Positions 46,599 through 57,870 of a stretch of DNA of 64,000 bases are shown here, piece after piece. This stretch comes from Haberlea rhodopensis. Its lineage: Eukaryota > Streptophyta > Magnoliopsida > Lamiales > Gesneriaceae. A program made the position numbers and the translations under genes. Each line of letters opens with the position of its first letter. Positions within the stretch are counted from its first letter, which is position 1. The stretch is from positions 3,169,206 through 3,233,205 of the forward strand of contig CAJQUN010000007.1 of the NCBI GenBank assembly GCA_907163345.1, read 5' to 3'. The notes beneath the pieces are model-generated. The model was given only the letters and a program-made list of their open reading frames with translations. It had not been told where the DNA came from and searched no databases.

Positions 46599-49135
46599 AT
46601 GCACGCAGGCGAGTTTTCATTTGAGGAGGACGAACATCAATACGATCCCGAGATAGAAAGGACTTTATACCACCTAAGAAGAGAAAATCGAAGACAAGTG
46701 AAAGAAGAAGAGGAAAGGACCATCATGGCAGAGAATCAAAGCCTACGACAACTAGCTAATCCTACTTTGGATCAGCAGCCTCTCTGCATAACCTTTCCTA
46801 CACTTGCTACTAATATAAATTTTGAATTAAAATATGGCCTAATACATCTTTTACCTTCTTTTCATGGCCTTGCAGGTGAGGATCCGCATAAGTATTTGAT
46901 GGAATTCCATGTAGTGTGCACTACAATGAAGCCGACTAGAATAACCGAGGAACAAATCAAATTACGTGCTTTTCCGTTCTCTTTGAAGGACGCGGCTAAA
47001 GATTGGCTCTTCTATTTACCTTCTGGATCCATCACTACATGGAACGAGCTGAAAAGAACCTTCTTGGAGAAATACTTTCCCGCATCAAGAGCGACGAATA
47101 TCCGCAAAGATATATACGGCATTAGACAACTCCAAGAGGAATCACTGCATGAATATTGGGAGCGCTTCAAAAAGTTTTGTGCAAGCTGCCCTCAACATCA
47201 GATAAGTGAACATTTATTGATTCAATATTTTTATGAGGGTCTTTTGCCAAATGACAGGAATTTGGTGGACGCTGCTAGTGGAGTAGCATTTGTAGATAAG
47301 ACGCCAACGGAAGCAAGACACTTGATTGCGAACATGGCAGCCAACTCTCAACAGTTTAGAACTGCTCGATCGGACCATAAACTTAGGAAGCAAGGCGAGG
47401 TAAATGTTTCTAGCCTCGAACAACAATTGATTGATTTAACAGGTATTGTGAAACAACTTGCGATCGGAATGGGACAAAGTGCTAAGGTATGTGGAATTTG
47501 TGCACTACCGAGTCATCCAACTGACGCTTGCCCCAAACTTCAAGAACCTTCATTTGAGGAAGCAAATGCGGCAAGCGGATTTCCGGGACAACCACAACGG
47601 AAGTATGATCCCTATTCTAGCACTTACAACCCAAGATGGCGAGATCATCCAAATTTGAGATATGGGAATCAAAATGAGCCACAGATGCAACAACACCCAC
47701 CACCATATAAGCCACCATTCCAAAAGCCACAACAAGCCATTCCAACCCCAACACCTGGTGAGTATTTAGAAAATATTGTTAAGGAACTTGCTAATGGATC
47801 TCTAAAATTTCAACAGGAGACAAGAGCAAGCATCCAAAGCTTGACTATTAAAATGGGTCAGATGGCAACAACAATAAATCGCATTGAGTCTCAAAGATCA
47901 AACACTCTCCCGTCACAACCGGAGGTGAACCCCAGGGAGAATGTGAGCGCTATCACTTTGAAGATGAGCGAAGATACAGCTGAGGAGAAGTTGATACTGA
48001 TGCCACTCAAGCAAGAAGAGATGAAGGATATGGAGAAGGACGTTGAAGAGCCCATAGAGGAGGAACCACGGGGTAAGTTCCCTAAATTTTCTGAATATAA
48101 AATTGAACCCCCATTCCCCCTTGCTTTTAAGGAAAATAGGAAAGATGAGGATATCAAGGAACTCTACGAGACTTTCCGACGTTGTGAGGAAAACGCCCCA
48201 CTACATGATGAAATGATGAAAATACCTCGCTGGGCGAGATTCTTGAAAGAGGTATGGAAAGAGGATAAGGGCAAGAAACGCAAAGGGTGCCCCAAGATCG
48301 AGCTAGGTGAGAATGTTTCGGCAGTCATCCAAAGAAGCATTCCCACAAAATGCAAGGACCCCGGTATGTTCTCTATTCCCTGAGTGGTAAGAACCACTAG
48401 AATTGAGAAGGCGATGCTAGATTTAGGATCTTCCATTAATGTCATGCCTTACTCAATCTACATTCAACTGAAACCTGGACCTTTGAAAAGAAATAACACT
48501 GTGATTCAATTAGCTGATAAGTCCACGGTTATACCTAGCGGGATAGTAGAGGACATACTTGTGCATGTAGAGAATTTGGTCTTCCCTGCCAATTTCTATG
48601 TTTTAGACATGGAAAATGGTGATCCATCTAGCCCCATTCTTTTAGGGAGACCATTCTTGAAAACATCAAAATCTGTGATCGACGTGAGTAGCGGCCTGTT
48701 AACAATAGAGTCTAATGGTGAAATTGCAAAATTTAATATCTATGAACCCATTAAAACTCACGAGCATTCTAGTTACGCTACTGATATAAATGATGCATAT
48801 GATTCTGATTTTGATAATGATGAATTGTGGGAGATGGGAAAGGCTACTGATGGCCTTGATGATAACGGAGGTATGGATTCTCATCCTGTGCATACTGTCA
48901 TACTATTGCTGCTTTATCTATTCATGATACTGCTGACTCTCGCTCTTCTCACTTGCAGGATCATACCATTGAAAAGAAGCACCCTCCGGACATACCACAA
49001 CAAGCCACATATGTTGAAGGAGGAAAAAGGACTGAGGACGCCCACTCAAAGGCAAACAAACCAAAGTTCAAGAGACTTAAGAAGATATTGAGGTGGAAGA
49101 AGAAGGATAGAGCGACATCGCATCACCCACCTTGA
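46599..49135 (+). pseudogene. Gypsy gag-protease ORF with internal stop
   Basis: From Met 46599 (MHAGEFSFEED) or Met 46725-area (MAENQSLRQLANP) the frame runs to TGA 48381-48383. It holds the Retrotrans_gag domain (FHGLAGEDPHKYLMEF, RAFPFSLKDAAKDWL, TWNELKRTFLEKYFP, YFYEGLLPNDR) and a zinc-knuckle-like CGICALPSHPTDAC. The TGA falls where relatives have Cys after FxIP, so it looks like a nonsense mutation, and the frame continues to 49091. The second part is a retropepsin-like protease: MLDLGSSINVMPYS has Leu in the usual DTG, as in many Athila elements, and ILLGRPFLKTSKSVID follows. Another frame (48953-49135) ends RLKKILRWKKKDRATSHHPP. A readthrough role for the TGA is possible but less likely. 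Confidence 0.85.
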
Positions 49136-50563
49136 TAGAGGACTGGCGTCGGGCCACCGACGTTAAACAGAGGCGCTGCTTGGGAGGCAACCCAAGGGGA
49201 GTTAGTTTCCTTTCTCCCTTTTATTTTTATTGCTTTAGTAGTTAGACTTTTCTCTTTTCTTGTATTTTTGCCTTACATTGGGGACAATGTAAGATTTAAG
49301 TATGGGAGGGATTAGTAGTGTGTTATTGTTTTTCTTATTGCAAAAATACAAAAAAAATCGAAAAATTTGAAAATTTTGGCTCATAGCTAGTAATGAACAC
49401 ATGCTTAGAATCACTAGCCCATGATGAAACCTAATTGATATCATGCATGCTTTGAACATAGGTGAATTGTTAACTTTGGAACACTTTGAACTCTAATCCA
49501 AAGTGTACTTTGACTTAGTAAGTTGAATATTTTGAGCACATTATTGTCATGGCTTGTGAAGTGTGCATAGCTTAGTGAAGATTGTGTGAACATTGTAATA
49601 GTCTTAAGAAGTCTCTAGTACATGCTAGAACTTAACTACATGCTCTTTGAGGCGTATGTCTAGACTACTTGCAAACATGAAAATGATATAGGCGATCTTT
49701 GATGCGTTTGTGCCTTTCAAGCCTACCATGTAAACAAAATCATTCTCTAGTACCTATTTTGAGCCTTAAATGTAAAAGAATGGTAGTATGCTAAGCCTAC
49801 TAAAGACCCTCATTCAACATTTCTTGACTAGCTTATCATCATACCCTTTAAGCCTAAATGTGATTTTAATCCATACCTTTTAAGGGAGTATGATGTATTT
49901 CATTCAAATGCACTTGGGAATCTTTGAAGTATATTTGTGAGCTTAATTGTCAAAAGAATGAAATACATGAAAGAAAAAGGGATGCCTTGAAAAAAAAATA
50001 GATAAAAATATGACTCCAAGGGGAGCCAAGGCACAAAAGAAGCAAAGTGTTGAAATAAACCTTGTGAAAAAGAACAAAGTTGAAAAATTCATGCAAGAAG
50101 AGAAGCTTTTAGTGTGCATTTCATCATACTCTCTTGTTTGAATATCCTTACCCTTTCTTTCATAAGCCAATACCTAGGCCAAGCTACAAGCTAATAAAGA
50201 CCTACTTGATTTGTGTTTGCAAAGTGGCTAAGATAGTGGAGAAGAGTGTGCAAGTGAGCTTATACTTGTGTTAGTGTATGACTTGAACTATTATGGCTTT
50301 GCATATTTTGGATCTATAATTTGTACACAACACTTGTTTATGACCACACACACACGTTCACTACTTCGTTGGGTACGAAATGTTTAGGGATTGAACTTGT
50401 TCCACTGTTAACTTTTCACCGCCGTTCATTATTATGCATGTTAAAATTGTTGAGGCATTAAAGTGAGGACAAGTTGCTTTGTTATGAACCTATGAGCCAA
50501 CCAAAAATATTGTAGTTTTATTTGTTTACTCGAGGTCGAGTAAAGAGTAAGTATGGGGGAGTT
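49136..50563 (+). other. Gypsy 3' non-coding region and polypurine tract
   Basis: About 1.4 kb contains no convincing ORF. It starts with the conserved GCGCTGCTTGGGAGGCAACC block and a GGGGACAATG block typical of Athila-type internal DNA. It ends in AGTATGGGGGAGTT (about 50549-50562), the polypurine tract next to the 3' LTR. RT and integrase would normally precede this region; they are absent. Confidence 0.75.
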
Positions 50564-51943
50564 TGATGTGACTAGAAATAGACACATCTTTAGTGCTTAA
50601 TTGTCTACGATTTGGTAGGTTTTGATGGATAAATTGATACACATGCTACCTAATCGTATATTTATGTAATTATAGGTACAATCGAAGAAAACGAGCTAAA
50701 AATGATGTGTAAAGACCAAGAAGGGGCGATCGATCGCCAAAGTCTACTGGAGCTCGGCGATCGATCGCCACTTTATAGCGATCGATCGCCTCAAGGGTTT
50801 TTTCGAAAAAAATAATGCAGCGATCGATCGCCAGATTCAAGGCGATCGATCGCCGAGGAGTCCGGAAATTAGGTCTTTTACCATGTTTAAAAGGTTGTAA
50901 CCTATTTTATCAGCCACCAACCCCCATAACTCGAGATTATTGAGTTCTTAGGCATATTATTCCAGACTTTAGAATAATTTGAGATGTTAGATTAATTTTC
51001 TTTCAAGTTTTCTTCAAGAACAACGAAGAACGGAACCGGAATCGACAAGCCGGAATCGTGATCATTTTTAGTAACTCTTTCTTCTCCTATTAGTTTGATG
51101 TTTTTTAGATTAATTTTGATTGTTGTTAATCTAGTTATGAGTAGCTAAATCCTTTTGTGATTCTCGGTTGAGGAAAACGATACGTTGGATGTTTACAATT
51201 CTTGTGAGATAAGTTTTGATTGTTGATTTGCATTGAGTATCAATTGTTTTTCTGATTTGATTGTCATGATTGTTATGCATGATTGTTGGACTGATCACCT
51301 AGCTATTGTTCATACAATTTAAAGCTAAATTAGATATCAAATACGGAATCGTTTGATCCCTCTAATTTACGAAGCAACTAAGATTGATTAAATTCTGTTT
51401 GTGAGTTTGTTAAATTCTTAGGGTAAACAATTACTAGATTAAACATAGACGCTTGGATTACGTTGTTTAGCTTCATCGATTTCACTAGTTCATATGCTAT
51501 CATCGATTTAAATCTTAATCGCTTGTATTTTGATTGATTGTGTGATAAGGGTTAAACTAGAACGCTTGGGCTACTTAACTAAACTTAAGGTGAGATATGA
51601 CTTTGATTATTGGATTAAACGTTCACGATGAATATTCATATGGAAATTGAACCATTTGTGAAGATCGATGACCGAGATAGTAAACGCCAATTGTAAAGTT
51701 AACCGAAAACCGAGAATCGCACTTTTCTCATAAGTTAATTCATCTAGATAATTTTGCATATTAGTTTAATTTTGCATCGTAGTATTATTACTTTGACTTC
51801 AAAACCCCTTTTTATTTTTGTTTGCATAAGTTAACACAAAGATATAACATTCCTCGTGGGATCGATCCCTACTCACGCTACTACATTCATTATTGTTATT
51901 AACTTGAGAGGGTTAATTTGGGCGTACGCAATAAACGCTACCA
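50564..51943 (+). repeat. Gypsy element 3' LTR
   Basis: Copy of the 5' LTR with the same five GCGATCGATCGC palindromes (from about 50726 to 50853) and scattered differences. Confidence 0.93.
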
Positions 51944-52260
51944 AGGAGCAGACTAATAAAAAAGGTTCCCAGAAAGGAGCAGGAAAAGGAGCAAAACATA
52001 AGAGACTCCTCGAAAAAGAGCACTCTCGAAAATATAACAAAAGACTCCTGAAAAAGGAGCAAATGATAAAAGACCCTGCAGAAAGGATAGACTCTCGGAA
52101 AGAGAGCAAACGATAAAAGACTCTAAAGAAAGGGCAGACTCTCGGAAAGATAGCAAATACTCCTAAAAAGGAGCAAATGGAAAGAGAGTAGACTACCGAA
52201 AATGGAGCAAACTACTGAGAAAAGGGGAGCAACTCCAGGAAATGAATGAGTCAACGAGGA
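51944..52260 (+). repeat. Purine-rich degenerate repeat, right part
   Basis: Seven or more imperfect copies of AAAGGAGCAAAnnATAAAAGACTC and CTCTCGGAAAGAGAGCAAA units follow one another, strongly purine-biased on this strand. Frames such as 51856-52116 are by-products. It continues the tract at 45036-45118. Confidence 0.7.
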
Positions 52261-53078
52261 GAATAATTGACTCAGAAAGGATGAAATCAATGGCAATAAT
52301 GAAATGGAGGATAATGGGAGACAATATATCATGAAGGAATAAAGCGTGGCAACTTTCCTTCTATCAAGATTTGTCTCAATCTCCAGCTGCATGCCTAACA
52401 ATCTTATCATATCTTATATCCTTTTACTCTCCCCTCAAATTGATATTGATGGGTAGAAAAATGTCAATTTGCCAATTTAATTTTTTCCAAAAAAAATAAT
52501 AGCACCCCAATCGCAAAGTGCGGCGACACACTAACTACTCCAAAACAAAAACTCAGGTCCGGAAAAGAAGCTAATGTTTAAAAGCTGCCATGAAACCTAA
52601 CAGATTTATAGAGTTCTAGCAGCAGCAAAGCATGGTAGCAGCCAATATCTGTAAATTAATTAATTAATATATGTCTATATATATATCTATATATATATTA
52701 GAAGATTTATTTGGCAAAAGTTGAGATTTATTTGGCGAAAGTTGTGGATCTGGCTACTTATGATTCCACTAATAAAATTAGTGGTTCAATAGTGGAAGGC
52801 GTTTTACATATTGGAAAGAGACATCAGCGTAAAAGTCTTTCCCTAAAGTCTGCCCTCTCTCTCACACAATATTCACGCACAAAAAACTCTCCTTGAAACA
52901 AACCCTAGCAGACTGGAGGGCCCATTTTTCATATTACTGTAGAAAATAAAATAATTATCAAATTACCGTGAGTTGAAATTGCTTTAGCTTTTTAGGGTAA
53001 ATGATTTCTTAAAAAAAAATTAGTTTTTTTAGCCAAAAAAAAAAAAAAAAACCAAAAAGTGAATTCGTTACTCATTTG

Positions 53079-53117
53079 AAAGTTGAATTCGTTACTCAAT
53101 GTAACGAATTCAACTTT
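53079..53117. repeat. Perfect 17 bp hairpin
   Basis: AAAGTTGAATTCGTTAC (53079-53095) and its exact reverse complement (53101-53117) are separated by a 5 bp loop. Its arm sequence recurs at 54471. Confidence 0.85.
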
Positions 53118-54397
53118 GCATGTATTATTATATTAATAATAGATATTCTTATACTAATAACTATAATAATAATAATTATAATATACTATTATATATAAAA
53201 TTATTTTAATGATATATAATAATAATAAATGTTTGGCATGATCTGTTCACCATCATGATCCGACGAGCTGATAATATATCCGATTTTACGTAATAATTTT
53301 GACTATACAATAATAATTATAATGTAATATTAAAAAATGATGAAAACTATATTTAATATATCATTATACGTATGTATGTGTATAATTATATGTAATTAGA
53401 ATTATTAATATTATATATAATCTGGGGGAAGACGACATATATCGAACAAAAGTTATCAGTTGGACCGGCCATGATCGTGGGCATATTATATCTCAGATTT
53501 ATAATTATTATTTTGAATTACAGTAACACATTGTAATGATGCAACTCATATTTTACATCACAAGTTATAAGGATGCAATTCATGTTTTACATCACCTTCT
53601 AATTATTATAATATTAATATAATATATATATATATACGTATATAATTATAATAATAATAATAAATATTATTATAAAAAATAAATAATAATACAAATAATT
53701 ATTATTATAAAAATAAAAATAATTATTATTATAAAAATGATGTGATAATTATAATGTCCGTTTTTTATTTTGGTTTTAGTTTTTTTAATTTAAATTATGA
53801 AATGATATAAATATTTTTATATTTAATTTTTTGTGAATTTTAATATTTTTTTATGTAATTTATATAGTAGGTGTGATGGTAATTTGCAAGATTGAGAAGT
53901 GCATAACGTGAATTATTGGCATAGATGGCTATGTCAGGTGTGATGATAATATTTTAGATTGGCAGTAGCATGAATGTAATTAGACATTGGTCTAAAATGA
54001 TACCATTTTATGTCCGGTCAGATTTTGAAAACACTAGCTCGGGGTACACATGTTCGTAATTGGTTGTCGTGCTCTGCACTGATAAAATAATAATAATAAT
54101 AATATAATAATAATAATCCACGAGTAGAGACAGTGATCCCATGCCAAGAGCAACCTCTAATGACACATCGTTACCAACTCGTCAGTCATGATCGTAGGCA
54201 GAACATGTTCCACGATTTAATATTTTTATAATAATTATAATAATTATAATAATTATTATTATTCTTATTATCTGCTCATATCATATGTTTGGAATGGTTG
54301 TCATGGCAAGACCTAATTACAAATTCTATTGTTTTTATTTTTATTATTTATAATAATAATTACAATTATAATAATTATTATTATATTATGTACATGC

Positions 54398-54398
54398 A

Positions 54399-54422
<24 letters not shown>
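54398..54422. repeat. (TA)n microsatellite
   Basis: About 12 AT repeats. Confidence 0.85.
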
Positions 54423-54429
<7 letters not shown>

Positions 54430-54470
54430 TACAAAATATTATATATTATTATTATTATAATATTAAACTT

Positions 54471-54502
54471 TTGAATTCGTTACTTTTATGTAACGAATTC
54501 AA
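54471..54502. repeat. Perfect 13 bp hairpin, same arms as 53079
   Basis: TTGAATTCGTTAC (54471-54483) and its complement (54490-54502) flank a 6 bp loop. A further partial arm (AAAGTAACG) follows near 54512. Confidence 0.85.
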
Positions 54503-54621
54503 CTTTTACTCAAAGTAACGATTTATCTTATTTATGTAATTTAATTTAATTTTATGATAATCTATAAATTTTTATTTTTTTAATAATAATTTTAAAAATA
54601 AGTCCAGACAGGAGCCCCTGC

Positions 54622-54868
54622 CGGTTTTTTTAACAAATTAATCGAAAAAAAAAAATTTAACAAAATATCCGAATTTTAAAATCATTTTTAAAATGACCCA
54701 AAACGCCATCTCAGATGGCGCCTTCAGGTAAAGGCGCCATCTGAGATGGCGGCTTTGTTTATCTGAAAAAAAATAATTGAAGGCGCCATCTTGGATGGCG
54801 CCTTCAGATAAATTTTTTTTTTTTTATGAAGGCGCCATCCAAGATGGCGCCTTCAATATAAAAATAAA
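54622..54868 (+). repeat. MULE left terminal inverted repeat
   Basis: Matches the reverse complement of 60054-60299 with modest divergence. It contains four palindromes built on GGCGCCATCTNAGATGGCGC (near 54704-54720, 54735-54751, 54782-54802 and 54831-54851) separated by A/T-rich spacers. A TATA-like ATATAAAAATAAAT ends the repeat and points towards the PMD gene. Confidence 0.9.
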
Positions 54869-55342
54869 TCGCCGACCCTCTTCTTCTTCCTCACTTCTCA
54901 TCGGCTTTTCTGAAATTCTTCTCATTCTCATCTTAGATCTTTGCATATTCTTGTGCAAAAATTAAAAAATCATCGTGATTTATCATTTCTTGAGCTTGCT
55001 TGTTCATCATTTTTGAATTTCAGGTAACATTACAAGTTTGAATCGAAATTTTTGAAAGTTGTAAAATTTGAAATATGTTGTTGGTTGTTTTTAAATTTTG
55101 TTGTTTGGTAGTTTTTATTGATAAATTAGTTATACTTTCGAGATAATGGCAAACCGTCGGATGATTTACAAATTTTTAGTTTTTGCCGGAATTTTGTACT
55201 CCGGCACTGCTGGGCGGCGGCACGGCGTCGGCGGCGGCGGCGGCGCTCTGGCCCAGGCGGCCGTGTTGTCACCGGTAGGGGCGGGTGGTGGTTGCCATGT
55301 TGATATTTTGTTATATTGATATTTATTGTGTAATATTTTAGG

Positions 55343-57693
55343 ATGGATTTACAAAGAGGACCAGGACCGATTGACAGTCATCTGCTATCATTGCAGTCAG
55401 GTCATCGATCTGAAGCTATTTGGGCAGGTGATATTGATTCTACACTTCGAGGCAGAAACCCTGATAAATATTTTTGGGATCTTTGCCCCCTCGATACTCG
55501 TGTTGCGAGTTTGTTGGACAGTTTTGGTTTTTATGGTGTTTATAGGTCTGGTAGAATTACAATTGACTTTCACCTCATCACGGCTTTAGCTGAGAGATGG
55601 CGCCGTGAAACACATACTTTCCATCTTAGATCCGGAGAGGCGACCATCACACTGCAAGACATTGCAGTTATATGGGCATTGCCAGTAGATGGTAACGTAG
55701 TATCCGGTATTGATTATGATAAGAGTATACCTGACTGGCAAGCATATTGCCATATGCTTTTGGGATTTATACGGATACTGCACACTTTAAAGGTGCAAAG
55801 TTATTTTTATCTGCAATAAACAATCATTTGGTGAATAATGCTCTTACTGAGCACAGTACGGAAGAAGATGTAGTCCGTTATACTCGGGGCTGTGTGTTAT
55901 TGATGTTTGGTGGAATTTTGTTTCCTGATTCGTCCGGCAATACTGTAAAGTTATTATATTTACATATGATAGAGAATATTCAATTAGTTGGTAATTATAG
56001 TTGGGGGAGTGCCGTATTGGCATATTTGTACCGTGAGTTATGCACTTCCTCGATGAGAGGGAAAAAGTGATCGGTGGTGCATTACAGGTCGTACAGGTAA
56101 ACTTTACATTAACACTTTTCAAATGTTTGAAATATTATTGTCGTCATAATAACTGATATTATTCCTGATAATATTTTAGATTTGGGCATGGTCAAGATTA
56201 CCTGGTTTAACTCCTCAACTAGGTGATGCTAGATTCGACACTGGCCCAATAATTATCAATGAGGAGAATATCTTACCTGCTGCTCCATATGGTGCAAGGT
56301 AATAATGTTTTTATGTTTTGTGCTATTTTATATGTTTAAATATATTTATAGATTTTGTAATTGTGTTTTTTTCATGTGGACATGCCATTTAAGGTTCACG
56401 GAAACAGGGAGGCATTCTGTACGTATCATTAGGGACATTCTTGATGAGCAGCCATCAACTCAAGTAAGCAGTATATTAGTTGTGTTTGTTATGAAAGTTA
56501 ATAATGTTGTTTATATTATTTTAATTCAATTTTGTATTTGTAGTTTAATTGGCAGCCATACCCTGATGAGTGTACTGAGCATCTGAGCCACCAGTTATGG
56601 ACATATGCCGGCCCATTAATTTGTTATGAAATTGTTGAGATGCACCGTCCTGATAGGGTTCTTCGTCAATTTGGAATGCTCCAAGACATCCCCACAGATC
56701 CACAATCAAGGGATGATAAATTGCATTCTGTTGATCGAAGAGGAAGTATGAACAAGGATTGGAGTGCACATCATATTGGATACGTACAGAAATGGGAGAT
56801 GGCAGGTGATTTATGTGTGGACAGACCACTATATTGTGCAGTAGTGGTTGGATATATTGAGTGGTATGACCGAGTCACCCGCAGATATATTGGTCATCAA
56901 AGGCAATTTGTACAGACCGGATACCAACATGGTGACGGCCCAGCGTGGCATCATGTGGTAAGTAAATATATTCAAACTTTGTTTTGTAGAATATGTCATA
57001 TGGATTTATAGATTGAACATGTAATTATTGTTATTCACTTTTCAGCTTGATCCGATGCAACAGTTAAGTGTTAGTTGCGACCGCTATCCTGCTGAGGGAG
57101 AATCTGTTAGCACGTATATGGAGTCGATGAGAGATCATCATAGGGCAATAGCGCAGGATGTGATGCAAGTGGCTCGTGAACGACGAGACAGAAACTTCCC
57201 ACCAGACGAAGAAGTTCACGAGCCTGATGAAGAACCAGTACTGTCGGTCCAGACTGATATCGCAGGGCCTTCTATGTATACACCTTTCTCGACAGATAAG
57301 GCAGGTCCATCTACGTATACACCTATACCGGCAGATGGGGCAGGTCCATCTACATCTTTTACTGGTTATTATGTCCCGCAGCCACAGATGTATGATCCTT
57401 CACCATTCACTCCGTATGCTCCGATGTACACACAGTAGGGTACATATGTGGGATATGAATTTGCACAATCATATACCACATCTGCGGGCCTCGATTTTGA
57501 TTTATCACCTGTTGCATTTCCACAGCTCACACCATATCGACCACCTACTGATGTACATGTGGCACAACAGAGGAATGACCAAGCGGATAGGAGGCAGAGA
57601 GTTCAAAGAGAGATCATTCATCCTCCTTGTGGTACCGGAGGTCATTTACAAACGAGGCCTCGTGGTCGTGGTCGTGGTCGTGGTCGTGGATGA
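55343..57693 (+). pseudogene. Plant mobile domain (MAIN/MAIL1-type) gene, disabled
   Basis: A 5'-UTR exon ends at about 55023 (CAG then GTAACA). The coding exon starts at 55342 with ATG 55343: MDLQRGPGPIDSHLLSLQ, HRSEAIWAGDID, GFYGVYRSGRI, RWRRETHTFHLRSGEATITLQDIAVIWALPVDG. These are hallmarks of the plant mobile domain. Further exons are 56180-56298, 56394-56463, 56544-56957 (FNWQPYPDECTEHLSHQLW) and 57046 onward. The C-terminus has three AGPSxYTP-like repeats and ends in an Arg-Gly tail (RPRGRGRGRGRG). Breaks: one base lost near 55771, one near 56067, and a TAG at 57436-57438 after which the frame stays open to 57693. Host MAIN/MAIL proteins act in meristem maintenance and transposon silencing; copies inside transposons are known but their job is unclear. 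Confidence 0.88.
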
Positions 57694-57870
57694 TATTTGT
57701 TGTCTTTCTTTTGTAAATATTTGATATTTGATATTTTTTTGACATATTGAACAATGTTTTGTGAGCAATTAAACATATACTAAAATAGTGTGATAGACAA
57801 ACAACCAATTTTCACAATAACGTAAAATCATTTACAAAATAAACTTACAATAAATTACACATAAAATTAT

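Larger units (their letters stand above)
45119..51943 (+). mobile_element. Athila-like Ty3/gypsy element lacking RT and integrase
   Basis: The 6.8 kb element has LTRs of 1,388 and 1,380 bp with TG...CA ends and a perfect AGGAG duplication (45114-45118 and 51944-51948). Internal marks of the Athila group are the primer-site region TTGGCGACGTTGCCGGGGA, a matching gag, protease with DLGSSINVMP, and a 3' region with CTTGGGAGGCAACCCAAG and GACGTTAAAC. No RT, RNase H or integrase motif was found between protease and the 3' region. It is therefore non-autonomous: gag-pro only, by deletion or by lineage. By eye, LTR divergence is on the order of 1-2 percent, including an 8 bp indel near 45423. Confidence 0.93.
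52261..54612. other. AT-rich gene desert
   Basis: No convincing gene. It holds TA and TAA/ATT microsatellites (for example 52655-52700, 53640-53720, 54084-54115, 54230-54262), homopolymer A near 53030, a telobox-like AAACCCTAG near 52902 and near-duplicate GATGCAAYTCATRTTTTACA blocks (53540-53600). The 60-codon frame at 52711 has no recognisable content. Confidence 0.5.

Noticed and set aside
51856..52116. 86-codon Lys/Gln-rich ORF
   Set aside because: Product of the purine-rich repeat, crossing the gypsy LTR boundary.
52711..52896. 60-codon ORF
   Set aside because: It starts at a non-ATG codon, has no family resemblance, and sits in AT-rich DNA with a local duplication.
55180..55300. GC-rich block as a separate coding exon
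   Set aside because: No convincing frame or splice pair. It lies between the UTR donor and the coding acceptor.
57176..57724. 182-codon ORF overlapping the PMD C-terminus
   Set aside because: It is the +1 shadow of the PMD frame, His/Ser-rich because of the repeats beneath.
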